Origin: Nitrosomonas ureae
GTDB taxonomy: Bacteria > Pseudomonadota > Gammaproteobacteria > Burkholderiales > Nitrosomonadaceae
DNA: 51,982 nt
Assembly: GCA_945872825.1 (NCBI GenBank)
Contig: CAMCBD010000007.1
Span: 1-51,982, forward strand
Direction: 5' to 3'
Below are positions 9,733-17,676 of this stretch, one piece after another. The translations under genes and the position numbers were made by a program. The notes under the pieces are model-generated. The model saw only the letters and a program-made list of their open reading frames with translations. It was not told the origin of the DNA and searched no databases. Position 1 is the stretch's first letter. Every line of letters begins with the position of its first letter.

Positions 9733-10080
9733 TTAACTCAGTACTATACGGTCTTGTTTGCTATACCACAATCTGTACTTGCCCTTGATACGCTCCAATC
9801 GCTTCCCATACCCGCACCAGTAAGATTTTAATGGCGGCAGGCTTTCATGCGGGGCTTGATCTGATTTGAATTTATTAAATAAATTTGCTCCGCGCCCCCT
9901 GCACCTATCCCTGCAGCAAGACCACGGGGAATCGCAAGTTGAATCACTCACTACCAGAAGATTCTCAAAGTCATTTGCAAATGTTCTGCGTTGCGCCTTT
10001 GTCCATTTGCCCGTACCATGTCAGAGACATGTGCCAGCGGCACTATATGGACAATATCTACGTCTGAGGCTTTGGTGAAT
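9733..10080 (-). pseudogene. Decayed DUF1524/HNH nuclease
   Basis: Two minus-strand frames together show pieces of the DUF1524 domain (HNH-type nuclease, also found at the C-terminus of GmrSD restriction enzymes). The upstream piece reads SDVDIVHIVPLAHV near 10068-10027. In a shifted frame, WTKAQRRTFANDFENLLVVS runs from about 10010. It then reads on to the stop at 9733 through KSYWCGYGKRLERIKGKYRL. In intact members the first motif reads VDHxVPLxxA and the N-R-S-K-G-D motif follows the LLVVS strand. Here the first motif is VDIVHIVPLA and the second is degraded. The frameshift and motif loss make it a clear remnant. Confidence 0.65.
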
Positions 10081-10125
10081 GTCTTACACGATTAAATCCT
10101 AGCTTTTACAATTGACTGTTGCGGT

Positions 10126-10353
10126 TTATTCTTGAGTTCTCATTCGCAAATTCTGTAAATTACGTTGTTGAAGCAATAAGATAGTTTTTAATTTTCGCAT
10201 TTCACGGGAGTGCAGACCATTTTTTCGTGAATTTTGTGAAGCAATAAGTTTACCTTGCTTAGTCTTCGGTCCCGTGGATTTTGCCCACGGCTGCCATTGC
10301 CTGATTTGTTCTGCTTGTCGTCTGCGTCTTTCCAAAGTCCAGCCTTTCGCCAT
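10126..10353 (-). CDS. Small basic protein of a phage/plasmid-like gene pair
   Basis: Starting at the ATG at 10353 (MAKGWTLERRRRQAEQIRQW) it encodes 75 residues, strongly basic, with the pattern IRQWQPWAKSTGPKTKQGK followed by ASQNSRKNGLHSR. Similar short proteins with an RRWxPWxxSTGPxTxxGK core are, as I recall, common next to the type of gene found just upstream here in other beta- and gammaproteobacteria. No function is established. Its start lies 95 bases inside the preceding gene in another frame, so the two must be translationally linked. Confidence 0.6.
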   Translation of the reverse strand: MAKGWTLERRRRQAEQIRQWQPWAKSTGPKTKQGKLIASQNSRKNGLHSREMRKLKTILLLQQRNLQNLRMRTQE

Positions 10354-10876
10354 GTTGTTGCTCCAATAGTTCGTTTTTGGTTTTTTGTAAATTCTGAGAT
10401 TTTTTAAGATCTTCTGATTTATCTGAGTTATTAACTTGCATGTGTCCAAGGGATTGATTCATCTGCTGTTTTATGAAAGTTGTCGGTTTTGGATTCTTCA
10501 TTTCATATAAAGATAGTATTGTTTTCCGAGTGTTATCCTGCGCTTTTAACACCACACGCGCCAAGCCTTCAATCGTTTTGACATCATCAGAATTGCCCAT
10601 TTTTACCGCCATATCAGTAAAAATGGCATCAAGCACTATGACCTGTCCGGCTAATAGCAGCTCAAACTTAGCGAATTTGCCTTCTACTGCATCAAGCGCA
10701 AAATCGCTTACCAATGACGCCAGATAATCTTGATTTACTTTTTTTCCTCCAAACACCCTATCCTTATAAACATTCACCAATGTGTTTGCATGTAGTTTAG
10801 TAGTGTCCATGATGGTGTCGGCATTCTGAATAGATTCGACAAACCGCTGCTTTTCTTCATCGGTCAACTCAGCCAT
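10259..10876 (-). CDS. Conserved mobile-element protein of unknown function
   Basis: It encodes 205 residues, largely alpha-helical: an N-terminal helical stretch (DEEKQRFVESIQNADTIMDT), a hydrophobic helix (FELLLAGQVIVLDAIFTDMA), then VLKAQDNTRKTILSLYEMKN and a Gln/Asn/Lys-rich tail. The pairing of ALKAQ...TxxxLxxxKNP with a following small basic RRWxPW protein is a pattern I associate with phage- or plasmid-derived islands. The function is unknown. The Mor-like gene lies 125 bases upstream on the same strand. Its last 95 bases are shared with the next gene. Confidence 0.65.
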   Translation of the reverse strand: MAELTDEEKQRFVESIQNADTIMDTTKLHANTLVNVYKDRVFGGKKVNQDYLASLVSDFALDAVEGKFAKFELLLAGQVIVLDAIFTDMAVKMGNSDDVKTIEGLARVVLKAQDNTRKTILSLYEMKNPKPTTFIKQQMNQSLGHMQVNNSDKSEDLKKSQNLQKTKNELLEQQHGERLDFGKTQTTSRTNQAMAAVGKIHGTED

Positions 10877-11001
10877 AAATGAACCTCATTCCTTGGTGGT
10901 TTAAACATCCCTCTATTTTATTGATTCTAAAAAACCAATGCTTTGAACCATGATTGTGCTGTCGCAAATAGTTAAACCGGCCTAGCTTCCGGTAACGACT
11001 G

Positions 11002-11304
11002 TTATTGGACATACTCATCTTTCTTTGCCCTCGCTAATAGTTTTTTCAACCATATCTCTGTAATGCCATATTTACGACAAATCTCAATCTGATTCTGGCC
11101 ATTATATTCAGCAACGATTCGCCTATGCTTTTCAGCTAATTTAACCGCATAATTGTTTTTGAGATAGACCACTCGACCGCCGATACAATCAGACAAATCG
11201 TTGATGATTTTGCTAGTGATTTTGGCTGCCAGTTCTTGATTTATTGAACTGGCTACAAGGTGTGTTTGAATTGCTGCATCTAAGATCTGGTAAAAATCAT
11301 TCAT
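11002..11304 (-). CDS. Mor-like transcriptional activator
   Basis: A 100-residue protein resembling the Mor/C activator family of phage Mu. A helical N-terminus is followed by GGRVVYLKNNYAVKLAEKHR and then a helix-turn-helix stretch (VAEYNGQNQIEICRKYGITE) ending in IWLKKLLARAK. In the family the Gly-Gly-x-x-x-Tyr-x-x strand packs the dimer and the C-terminal helices bind DNA. It probably controls the two small genes downstream (10876 to 10126). Its presence supports a mobile-element origin for this stretch. Confidence 0.75.
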   Translation of the reverse strand: MNDFYQILDAAIQTHLVASSINQELAAKITSKIINDLSDCIGGRVVYLKNNYAVKLAEKHRRIVAEYNGQNQIEICRKYGITEIWLKKLLARAKKDEYVQ

Positions 11305-11379
11305 ACTTAATAACTCGTTTGGTTGAAGTCGAGTTATTAAAACAGTGTTGCAGGAAGCGTTTTTGGCCGGTTTTCCTAA

Positions 11380-13713
11380 TTTGGTAGTATTTTTATATTA
11401 TGCTGTAGATGCACGGCAGAGTACTGCGCGCCTAGGCATCTGAATCACTGTGGCGACATATTGCTCTACGGTTGTGAAGTAGCACAAGGAAAAACAGGCC
11501 GAGCCTTTATCGAGCAACTGGCTGGATTAACGGGGCTGAATGTTGCAGCTTCAACAACTTTAACTGGTGCCACTGACTTGGGTGGAGACTGGTTACTAGA
11601 ATCTCGGGTTGGCATGATTCAGTCATCCCCATTGCATTTAGCCTATCAGGGTGTGCTGGCAAATTATATCGGCACTCCCGCTGATGATGTACTCAATGGA
11701 AGTATTGGCGATGATACATTCACGGGTGGTGCAGGGAATGATACGTTAATGGGTGGTGCTGGTAATGATGTGGCCATTTTCTCAGGCAATCAGATCGACT
11801 ATGAATTTTCACTCAATTCAAATGGCCAGATTATCGTGCATGATATGAATACGGCCAATGGGGATGAAGGACTGGATACCCTATCGGGTATAGAAACATT
11901 CCGCTTTGCTGATAATGATATTCAAAATTCAAAAGAATTTAATGAATTTAGAGTCAATACCACTACGAGCTATTCGCAATCCTACCCTTCAATTACAGCG
12001 TTGACCGATGGTGGTTTTGTGGTGACCTGGACATCTTATGGTCAGGATGGTAGTGGGTCTGGTATTTATGCCCAGCGCTATGACGCCAATGGTGAATCAG
12101 TTGGAGGTCTCGCATTAACAGGTAGCGCCAACGACGATCATCTGCATGTCTCTGCTTCAACGGTTACGCCAGCCAAGTTGTGGGGAATGGCGGGTAATGA
12201 TGTGCTGCAAGGCGGAGTCGGTAACGATATACTCAATGGCGGAGCGGGGGATGACACCCTGATAGGCGGGTCTGGAGCCGATACCATGACGGGTGGATTG
12301 GGCAATGATAGTTATTTTATTGAAAATGTGGGCGATGTCGTCATTGAAAACTTAAATCAGGGTAATGATAGTGTTAACAGTAACGTAACTTACTCTCTCT
12401 CCACAAACGTGGAAAATCTCATACTGACGGGCGTATTGGCAATCAATGGGACGGGCAACGATCAGGCAAACGTTATTACTGGAAATACTGCCGCCAACCA
12501 GCTGAATGGCGGAACCGGTAACGACATACTCAATGGCGGAGCGGGTGACGACATCCTTATCGGATGGTCGGGAGCAGATACCCTAATCGGTGGACTGGGT
12601 AACGACAGTTATTTTGTTGAGAATGGGGGTGATGTCATCACTGAAAATCTTAATGAAGGCACAGACAATGTTAGCAGCAGAGTGACTTATATACTCCCCA
12701 CCAACGTGGAAAATATAACTTTGACGGGTACATCGACGATCAATGGTACAGGTAACGGCCAAGCTAACATCATCATTGGAAATGCAGCTGCCAATCAGTT
12801 AATTGGAGGAGATGGTAACGATATGCTCAATGGGGGTTCTGGAGCAGACACCCTAATTGGAGGATTGGGTAACGACAGTTATTTTGTTGAGAATGGGGGT
12901 GATGTCATTACTGAAAATCTGAATGAGGGCACAGATAATGTCAGCAGCAGCGTGACTTATATACTACCCGCCAACGTCGAAAATATGACTTTGACGGGGT
13001 TGTCAGTAATCAATGGCACAGGTAACGGCCAAGCTAACATTATTACTGGAAACACTGCCGCCAACCAGCTAAATGGCGAAGCCGGTAACGATATACTCAA
13101 TGGCGGTTCTGGGGTAGATACCCTAATTGGGGGACTGGGTAATGATAGTTATTTTGTTGAAAATGGGAGTGATGCGGTCATTGAGCTTCTGAATGAGGGC
13201 ACCGATAATGTCAGCAGCAGCATGACTTATATACTCCCCAGCAACGTGGAAAATCTCACGCTGACGGGTAGCTCAGTGATTAATGGAACGGGTAATAGCC
13301 AGGCAAACAGCATCATTGGGAATGCAGCAAACAATATACTCAATGGGGGGGCTGGTAACGATACGCTCGACGGAAAAACGGGTAACAATGTGTTAACTGG
13401 TGGAACGGGTAACGATGTCTTTAAGTTTACTACACTAGGTCACATTGACACGATTACGGACTATAACGTAGCCAATGATACTATCCAGCTTGAAAATGGG
13501 GTATTTACGGCATTAACGACGACCGGTACTTTAGCGGCTGGCCAATTCAGAATCGGCACACAAGCAGTGGATGCCAATGATTTCATCATCTATAACAATG
13601 CGACCGGTGCGTTGTTATACGATGCAAATGGCAGTGGTACCGGCGCTGCGGTACAAATTGCTACGATTGGTGTTGGGTTGAGCATGACCAATGCGGAGTT
13701 TGTGATTATTTAA
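11380..13713 (+). pseudogene. N-terminally truncated RTX protein with DUF4347 remnant
   Basis: The frame is open from 11380 but has no ATG. The first possible start is TTG at 11461, with no ribosome site. The beginning (GDILLYGCEVAQGKTGRAFI, then GDWLLE) is the C-terminal half of a DUF4347 domain, so the true N-terminus is missing. An LTDGGFVVTWTSYGQDGSG repeat unit and many GGxGxD nonapeptides follow. Four tandem copies of a larger repeat (12280-13359) come next, and then a typical type I secretion tail (DTITDYNVANDTIQL ... NAEFVII). Full-length relatives are large secreted adhesins or surface proteins. Without its start this copy is probably a relic, although expression from an alternative start cannot be excluded. 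Confidence 0.75.
12280..13359 (+). repeat. Four tandem ~90-residue repeats inside the RTX gene
   Basis: Units begin at 12280, 12577, 12847 and 13117, giving lengths of 297, 270, 270 and 243 bases. Each encodes DTLIGGLGNDSYFVEN, then VENLTLTGxxxINGTGN, then QANxITGNxAANQLNGG. Units 2 and 3 are almost the same at DNA level over long stretches, which points to recent duplication. Such arrays can grow or shrink by recombination. Confidence 0.85.
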
Positions 13714-13860
13714 ATCAGCGTGGCAAACAATGTGGAAATTGCAACCAAACAATTTGCAACTGGTTAAGTAAAATAAATGTACGAGTCTCAGGAGTATGGT
13801 CGACTAAATTTGGTTTGATGGCACCAACTTCTGCCTATCTACTAAATGTGACTCGGGCTA

Positions 13861-14091
13861 TTATTTGTTTGATCGTTCAAGAAGCGCAGCTGCCAACGCA
13901 GCTTGCCTCTTGTTAACCTTATAGAAAAGCTGCACTTCGAATTTGAATCCGCCTAAGTGGATGGTTTTGTGTTTCTCTAATTTCAGTATCAAAACTCCAA
14001 GGAATTGCCCTAAGGATCCTTTTGAGATATCAGGCGCTGATGCTATGCTGAAGTACCTGAGGTCTCGATAAAGATTGCTGGCAAAGTGTGA
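13861..14091 (-). pseudogene. C-terminal fragment of an unrecognised gene
   Basis: A minus-strand frame without ATG runs from a TAA near 14093 to TAA at 13861 and reads like protein (ISKGSLGQFLGVLILKLEKH, then GGFKFEVQLFYKVNK and ALAAALLERSNK). It has an amphipathic, lysine-rich ending but no recognised family. It overlaps the last codons of the Crp-type gene. It is either the tail of a deleted gene or chance. Nothing else is seen between the RTX gene and the regulator. Confidence 0.3.
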
Positions 14092-14829
14092 TTAAGAGTC
14101 GTGCTGGGAGATATATTTTCCCAGTATCCTTTCGTATTGATTCTTAACAACCTCATAACACTCACACGCGACAGCCAGCAGCCCCTTTCGATCAAGCAAT
14201 TCGATTTTGCCGCGAGTATATTTGATAAGCCCTTGGTCCTGAAGTTGTGCGGCCGCAGCGGAAACGCTTTCACGGCGCACACCCAGCACGTTGGAGATGC
14301 GGTCGTGCGTCATATGAATGGTTGTTGTTTGCAGATTGTCGCTAATGATCAGCAGAAGCCGGCATAGCTACTGATCAATAGAATGCAGACGATTACAGAT
14401 CACATTCTGAGAGATCTGGGCAAGCAGCGTCTGCGTATAAAGCATGCAGATTTCCTGAAAATCGGGTATTTCCTCAAAATATTTTTCAACATCTTTGGCT
14501 TTCATCACATAAGCCTGGCCGGGATTCATGACTACGGCCCGTTTAGCCATCTGGGCATCCCCGATAAAAGTGACGACACCAACCAACCCCTGCCTGCCAG
14601 TCATTCCAACCTCGATCGATTCGCCATCTTCTGTTTCGTAGAGCAAACAGATCATGGCGCTAGTAGGAAAATAGATATGCTTGCGCTTTTCGTCCATTTC
14701 CCACAGGACTTCATCGAGTTTCAGATCGACCAGTTTTAGCGCAGGCTCAATCGTGTCGAATACGTTTTTCGGCAAAGCTGCCAGAAGCAGATTCTGTGTT
14801 TTGGAGGAGGCTTTTTCGACCGCGGGCAT
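14092..14829 (-). pseudogene. Crp/Fnr-family regulator interrupted by one in-frame TAG
   Basis: From the ATG at 14829 (MPAVEKASSKTQNLLLAALP) the frame encodes a cyclic-nucleotide-binding-type sensor domain (IYFPTSAMICLLYETEDGES, then VGMTGRQGLVGVVTFIG) and the long dimer helix. At codon 154 (14368-14370) the frame meets TAG. Directly after it, in the same frame, come LCRLLLI and the helix-turn-helix (MTHDRISNVLGVRRESVSAA), ending at 14092. A single CAG to TAG change (Gln to stop in HSIDQ-Q-LCR) would explain it. The glycine-rich pocket lacks the Fnr cysteines, so it belongs to the group often found near copper or redox genes. Without readthrough only the sensor half would be made, which could not bind DNA. 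Confidence 0.75.
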
Positions 14830-15086
14830 AATGGTTATCCAAATTATTCCGGCCTTGACCTGCATCGTCAATTTGTCTGGAAGTCGTTGATCTTTTAAGA
14901 AAATCGTTTGACAGTCTAAATGATAGCATAAATCTATTTGATCGCTCAAAGTGCGATAGCGTACAGACGCTTCTTTTCGCGGCCCGTATCTTTTGCGTAA
15001 TTGCAATTCATGTCTGTAGCTTTCTCTCAAGCAAGCTGCACTGAATGCAAGTACGCTTCGTACATCACCTTACGGGAGAATACAAC

Positions 15087-15369
15087 ATGAACGATACCAG
15101 CATGCAGGCGTGCATAGATGCGTGTAGTCACTGTCACAGAACTTGCTTGCATACCGCGGAATCATTGCCTTGCGGTAGGCGGTAAACACGTCGAAGCCAG
15201 TCATTTTCGCCTCATGATCAACTGCGCAGAAATCTGTCAGGCATCTACTAACTTTATGTTAAGCGGCTCGGTCTTTCACCAGAAGGTTTGTGCAGTCTGT
15301 GCCGAGATCTGCGATGCCTGCGCTAAGAGCTGCCGCAAAATGGCTGCCACCACGCTTAAGCTGAATTGA
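15087..15369 (+). pseudogene. Four-helix-bundle copper-binding protein, frameshifted and shortened
   Basis: The ATG at 15087, after a GGGAG ribosome site, starts MNDTSMQACIDACSHCHRTC, the first helix of the cysteine-rich copper-storage-type proteins. Near 15145-15155 the frame shifts by one base. The rest (GGKHVEASHFRLMINCAEIC, then HQKVCAVCAEICDACAKSCR) runs in the next phase to 15369. Compared with the usual family pattern, about 17-20 residues between CDACA and CRKMAA are missing, and this could be a deletion between two similar CAxSC repeats. Intact members bind many Cu(I) ions through the inward-facing cysteines. This copy should give only a 32-residue fragment. Confidence 0.7.
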
Positions 15370-15514
15370 GGAACGAAATCCAACGATAACCTTCCCTCTC
15401 CGGTTTTAATATTTTATTTGAATCACGACAGGGGGGTAGGTAGATAGTTTTTCAACAGCCTGCTAATGCCAGGATTATGAGATGTATTGCAAACGGGAAG
15501 AAGGAAGGAAAATT

Positions 15515-16876
15515 ATGAACTCAAGAATCCGTATCTATTGGTCTTCGGTTATGTTGGCCGCCACCTTACTTATCTGTGGCGCTGTAGCGATTGCCGCCGA
15601 GGAAGATTTCGCCACGCTAGTCAAACGCCTCCAGAATGAGAAGCCGGAATTCGCCAAACGCCATCAAGCGTTACTCTTAGAGCGTTATGATCTTGCTGAT
15701 CGCCCAGCTCAGGATGTTACTATGTCCAATGGAAAACCGGTGCAGGAGGGGGTGCGGACGCGTTTGCCCTCAGGCATGACCTGGGAGAAACTCGCCGCAA
15801 TGACACCGGAAGATATCAAGAGCAAAAATCTCTGGCCTGCTGGTTTTCTTCCTTTGCCACATCCGCATCACGAAGCAGGTGGCATGGTTTTTCCGCAGCC
15901 GCTCATTGACGAAGTCAGGCGCCAGACTGGACTCGATCTGATGCGTTTTGACCTCGATTTCGATCTTCCGCAACATCTACTGCCCGAATTTCCAGCGCCC
16001 ATTTATTTGACGACGCGGCCGGATTTGGGCGATGTTTCGCAAGGAAAATTGGTGACGCCCAGAAATTTCAATGAATTGTTCAAAGATATCCTTAATCCCA
16101 AACAACTCGAAGGATTGCGGTTGTTAGTTACGCCGTTTCCCCAACAGCAGTTCAATACTACCGAAGACCGCCGCAGCTTACTTCCGCATCCGGGCGTGGC
16201 TTGCTTCGACTGTCACGCAAACGGTCATACGAACGCGGCTACACATACGGCCGGAGATGCCCGGCCCAACGAATATCGTCATCGATTAGACACACCAACG
16301 CTAAGAGGTGTGAACATTCAGCGTCTGTTCGGTTCGCAGCGGGCACTGAAAAGTGTGGAAGATTTCACAGAATTTGAGCAACGCGCCGCCTATTTTGATG
16401 GTATCCCGGCTGATGCGTCGCGCAAAGGCACCAACATCCTCGAACGCGGCAGTCAGGTGCATTTCATGGCCGAGTTTCAGGCATTGCTCGATTTTCCGCC
16501 TGCGCCGAAGCTGAATGTGTTTGGTAAACTTGATCCCGCTAAATCCAATGAAAAAGAGCGGCGGGGCCAAGCGATCTTCTTCGGCAAGGGTCAGTGCGCG
16601 ACCTGCCATACCCCGCCATATTATACCGACAACCTCATGCACAACTTGAAGGTGGAGCGTTTTTTCAAGGAGGTCACGATTAACGGCCGTAAAGCATCAG
16701 CCGATGGTCCAATCAAGACTTTCCCACTACGCGGCATCAAAGACTCGCCACCGTATCTGCATGACAACAGACTACTAACGCTGGAGGACACGGTAGAATT
16801 TTTCAATCTCGTGTTGGAATTGAAATTAAATGAACAAGAGAAGAAGGATCTGGTAGCTTTCATGCAGACGCTTTAG
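15515..16876 (+). CDS. Periplasmic di-haem cytochrome c (CcpA/MauG-like)
   Basis: The ATG at 15515 is preceded by AAGGAAGG and gives 453 residues. A signal peptide ends near AIAA-EE (28/29). Two haem c sites are visible: CFDCH (230-234) and CATCH (361-365). The C-terminal GIKDSPPYLHDNRLLTLEDT, with PYLHDN, is the conserved segment near the second haem of di-haem peroxidase-like proteins. A peroxidase or small-molecule oxidase role in the periplasm is likely, but the substrate is unknown. It sits 145 bases after the broken copper-binding gene on the same strand. Confidence 0.8.
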   Translation: MNSRIRIYWSSVMLAATLLICGAVAIAAEEDFATLVKRLQNEKPEFAKRHQALLLERYDLADRPAQDVTMSNGKPVQEGVRTRLPSGMTWEKLAAMTPEDIKSKNLWPAGFLPLPHPHHEAGGMVFPQPLIDEVRRQTGLDLMRFDLDFDLPQHLLPEFPAPIYLTTRPDLGDVSQGKLVTPRNFNELFKDILNPKQLEGLRLLVTPFPQQQFNTTEDRRSLLPHPGVACFDCHANGHTNAATHTAGDARPNEYRHRLDTPTLRGVNIQRLFGSQRALKSVEDFTEFEQRAAYFDGIPADASRKGTNILERGSQVHFMAEFQALLDFPPAPKLNVFGKLDPAKSNEKERRGQAIFFGKGQCATCHTPPYYTDNLMHNLKVERFFKEVTINGRKASADGPIKTFPLRGIKDSPPYLHDNRLLTLEDTVEFFNLVLELKLNEQEKKDLVAFMQTL

Positions 16877-16896
16877 GCTGCCCTTTGAGTCAAGCT

Positions 16897-17151
16897 ATGG
16901 ATTAGCTACATCAACTCCAGTAGCCTTGCAATGATTATTACAATAATCGCCGTATGGCTGATTGCTTCCCAGGATAAACGCAGGCGTAAATTCGGTTTCT
17001 GGTGTTCTTTACTTAGCAACTTTCTTTGGTAGTCTGGGGATGGTATGCCCATGCATATGCACTCGTTGTTTTGCAGATAGCATTGGCATTTCTGAACATT
17101 CTAGGTGCGAGCAAGAATGAACCAGAATTAAACGCCAAGTCAGAGGCGTAG
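16897..17151 (+). pseudogene. Small two-helix membrane protein, broken by frameshifts
   Basis: Three phases carry successive pieces of one small hydrophobic protein. ATSTPVAL (from about 16907) is followed by MIITIIAVWLIASQDKRRRK and FGFWCSLLSN, and then by VVWGWYAHAYALVVLQIALA and FLNILGASKNEPELNAKSEA, ending at TAG 17149-17151. Restoring one base near 16932 and one near 17023 would give about 85 residues with two membrane segments around a basic loop. I know similar small proteins next to low-affinity iron permease genes, and that permease follows here, but no function is established. Confidence 0.55.
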
Positions 17152-17214
17152 CGTTTTATAAGGGTATCACACTGCTCTTCCAACGTCGGCTAAGTGCCGA
17201 AGGAGAAATATCGT

Positions 17215-17625
17215 ATGCGTAGTGCTATTTGGTATTCCCGGTTTGCAAAAGCGGCTGCCCATTTCTGCGGCCGTCCGCGTGTATTCACTTTGGCTGTTGC
17301 AGTCATTGTTGTTTGGATCATCACAGGCCCCATGTTTGGTTTCAGTGACACCTGGCAGCTGGTCATCAACACAGGGGCTACGATCGTCACGTTCTTGATG
17401 GTCTTCTTGATCCAGAACACACAGAATCGCGATACGGAGGCGATCCAGGTAAAGTTGGATGAGTTGATCCGTGCAACTCAGGGTGCGCACAACGCCTTGC
17501 TAGATCTGGAGGAACTTGAAGAAGAAAACCTCGATGCTTTCAAAGCAAAGTATCAGGCACTCGCAGCCGGAGCGCGATCGGATTTGGATCTGGGAAATCA
17601 AGATACAGGAACACCGGAACCATAG
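17215..17625 (+). CDS. Low-affinity iron permease family protein
   Basis: The start is the ATG at 17215, with AAGGAG at 17200-17205, rather than the upstream in-frame ATG. It encodes 136 residues: two membrane segments (FTLAVAVIVVWIITGPMFGF and WQLVINTGATIVTFLMVFLI) followed by IQNTQNRDTEAIQVKLDELI and an acidic helix. This is the pattern of the bacterial low-affinity iron permease family (named after yeast Fet4). Transport by the short bacterial proteins has little direct proof. The gene is followed 51 bases later by the flavoprotein gene. Confidence 0.8.
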   Translation: MRSAIWYSRFAKAAAHFCGRPRVFTLAVAVIVVWIITGPMFGFSDTWQLVINTGATIVTFLMVFLIQNTQNRDTEAIQVKLDELIRATQGAHNALLDLEELEEENLDAFKAKYQALAAGARSDLDLGNQDTGTPEP

Positions 17626-17676
17626 TTTACAAACGGGTGCAGTACTGAATTGCCGTCATCACCGGAGGAAATTGCT

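Noticed and set aside
12280-13359. CRISPR array
   Set aside because: The repeats are 243-297 bases, coding, in one frame with RTX motifs and no spacers.
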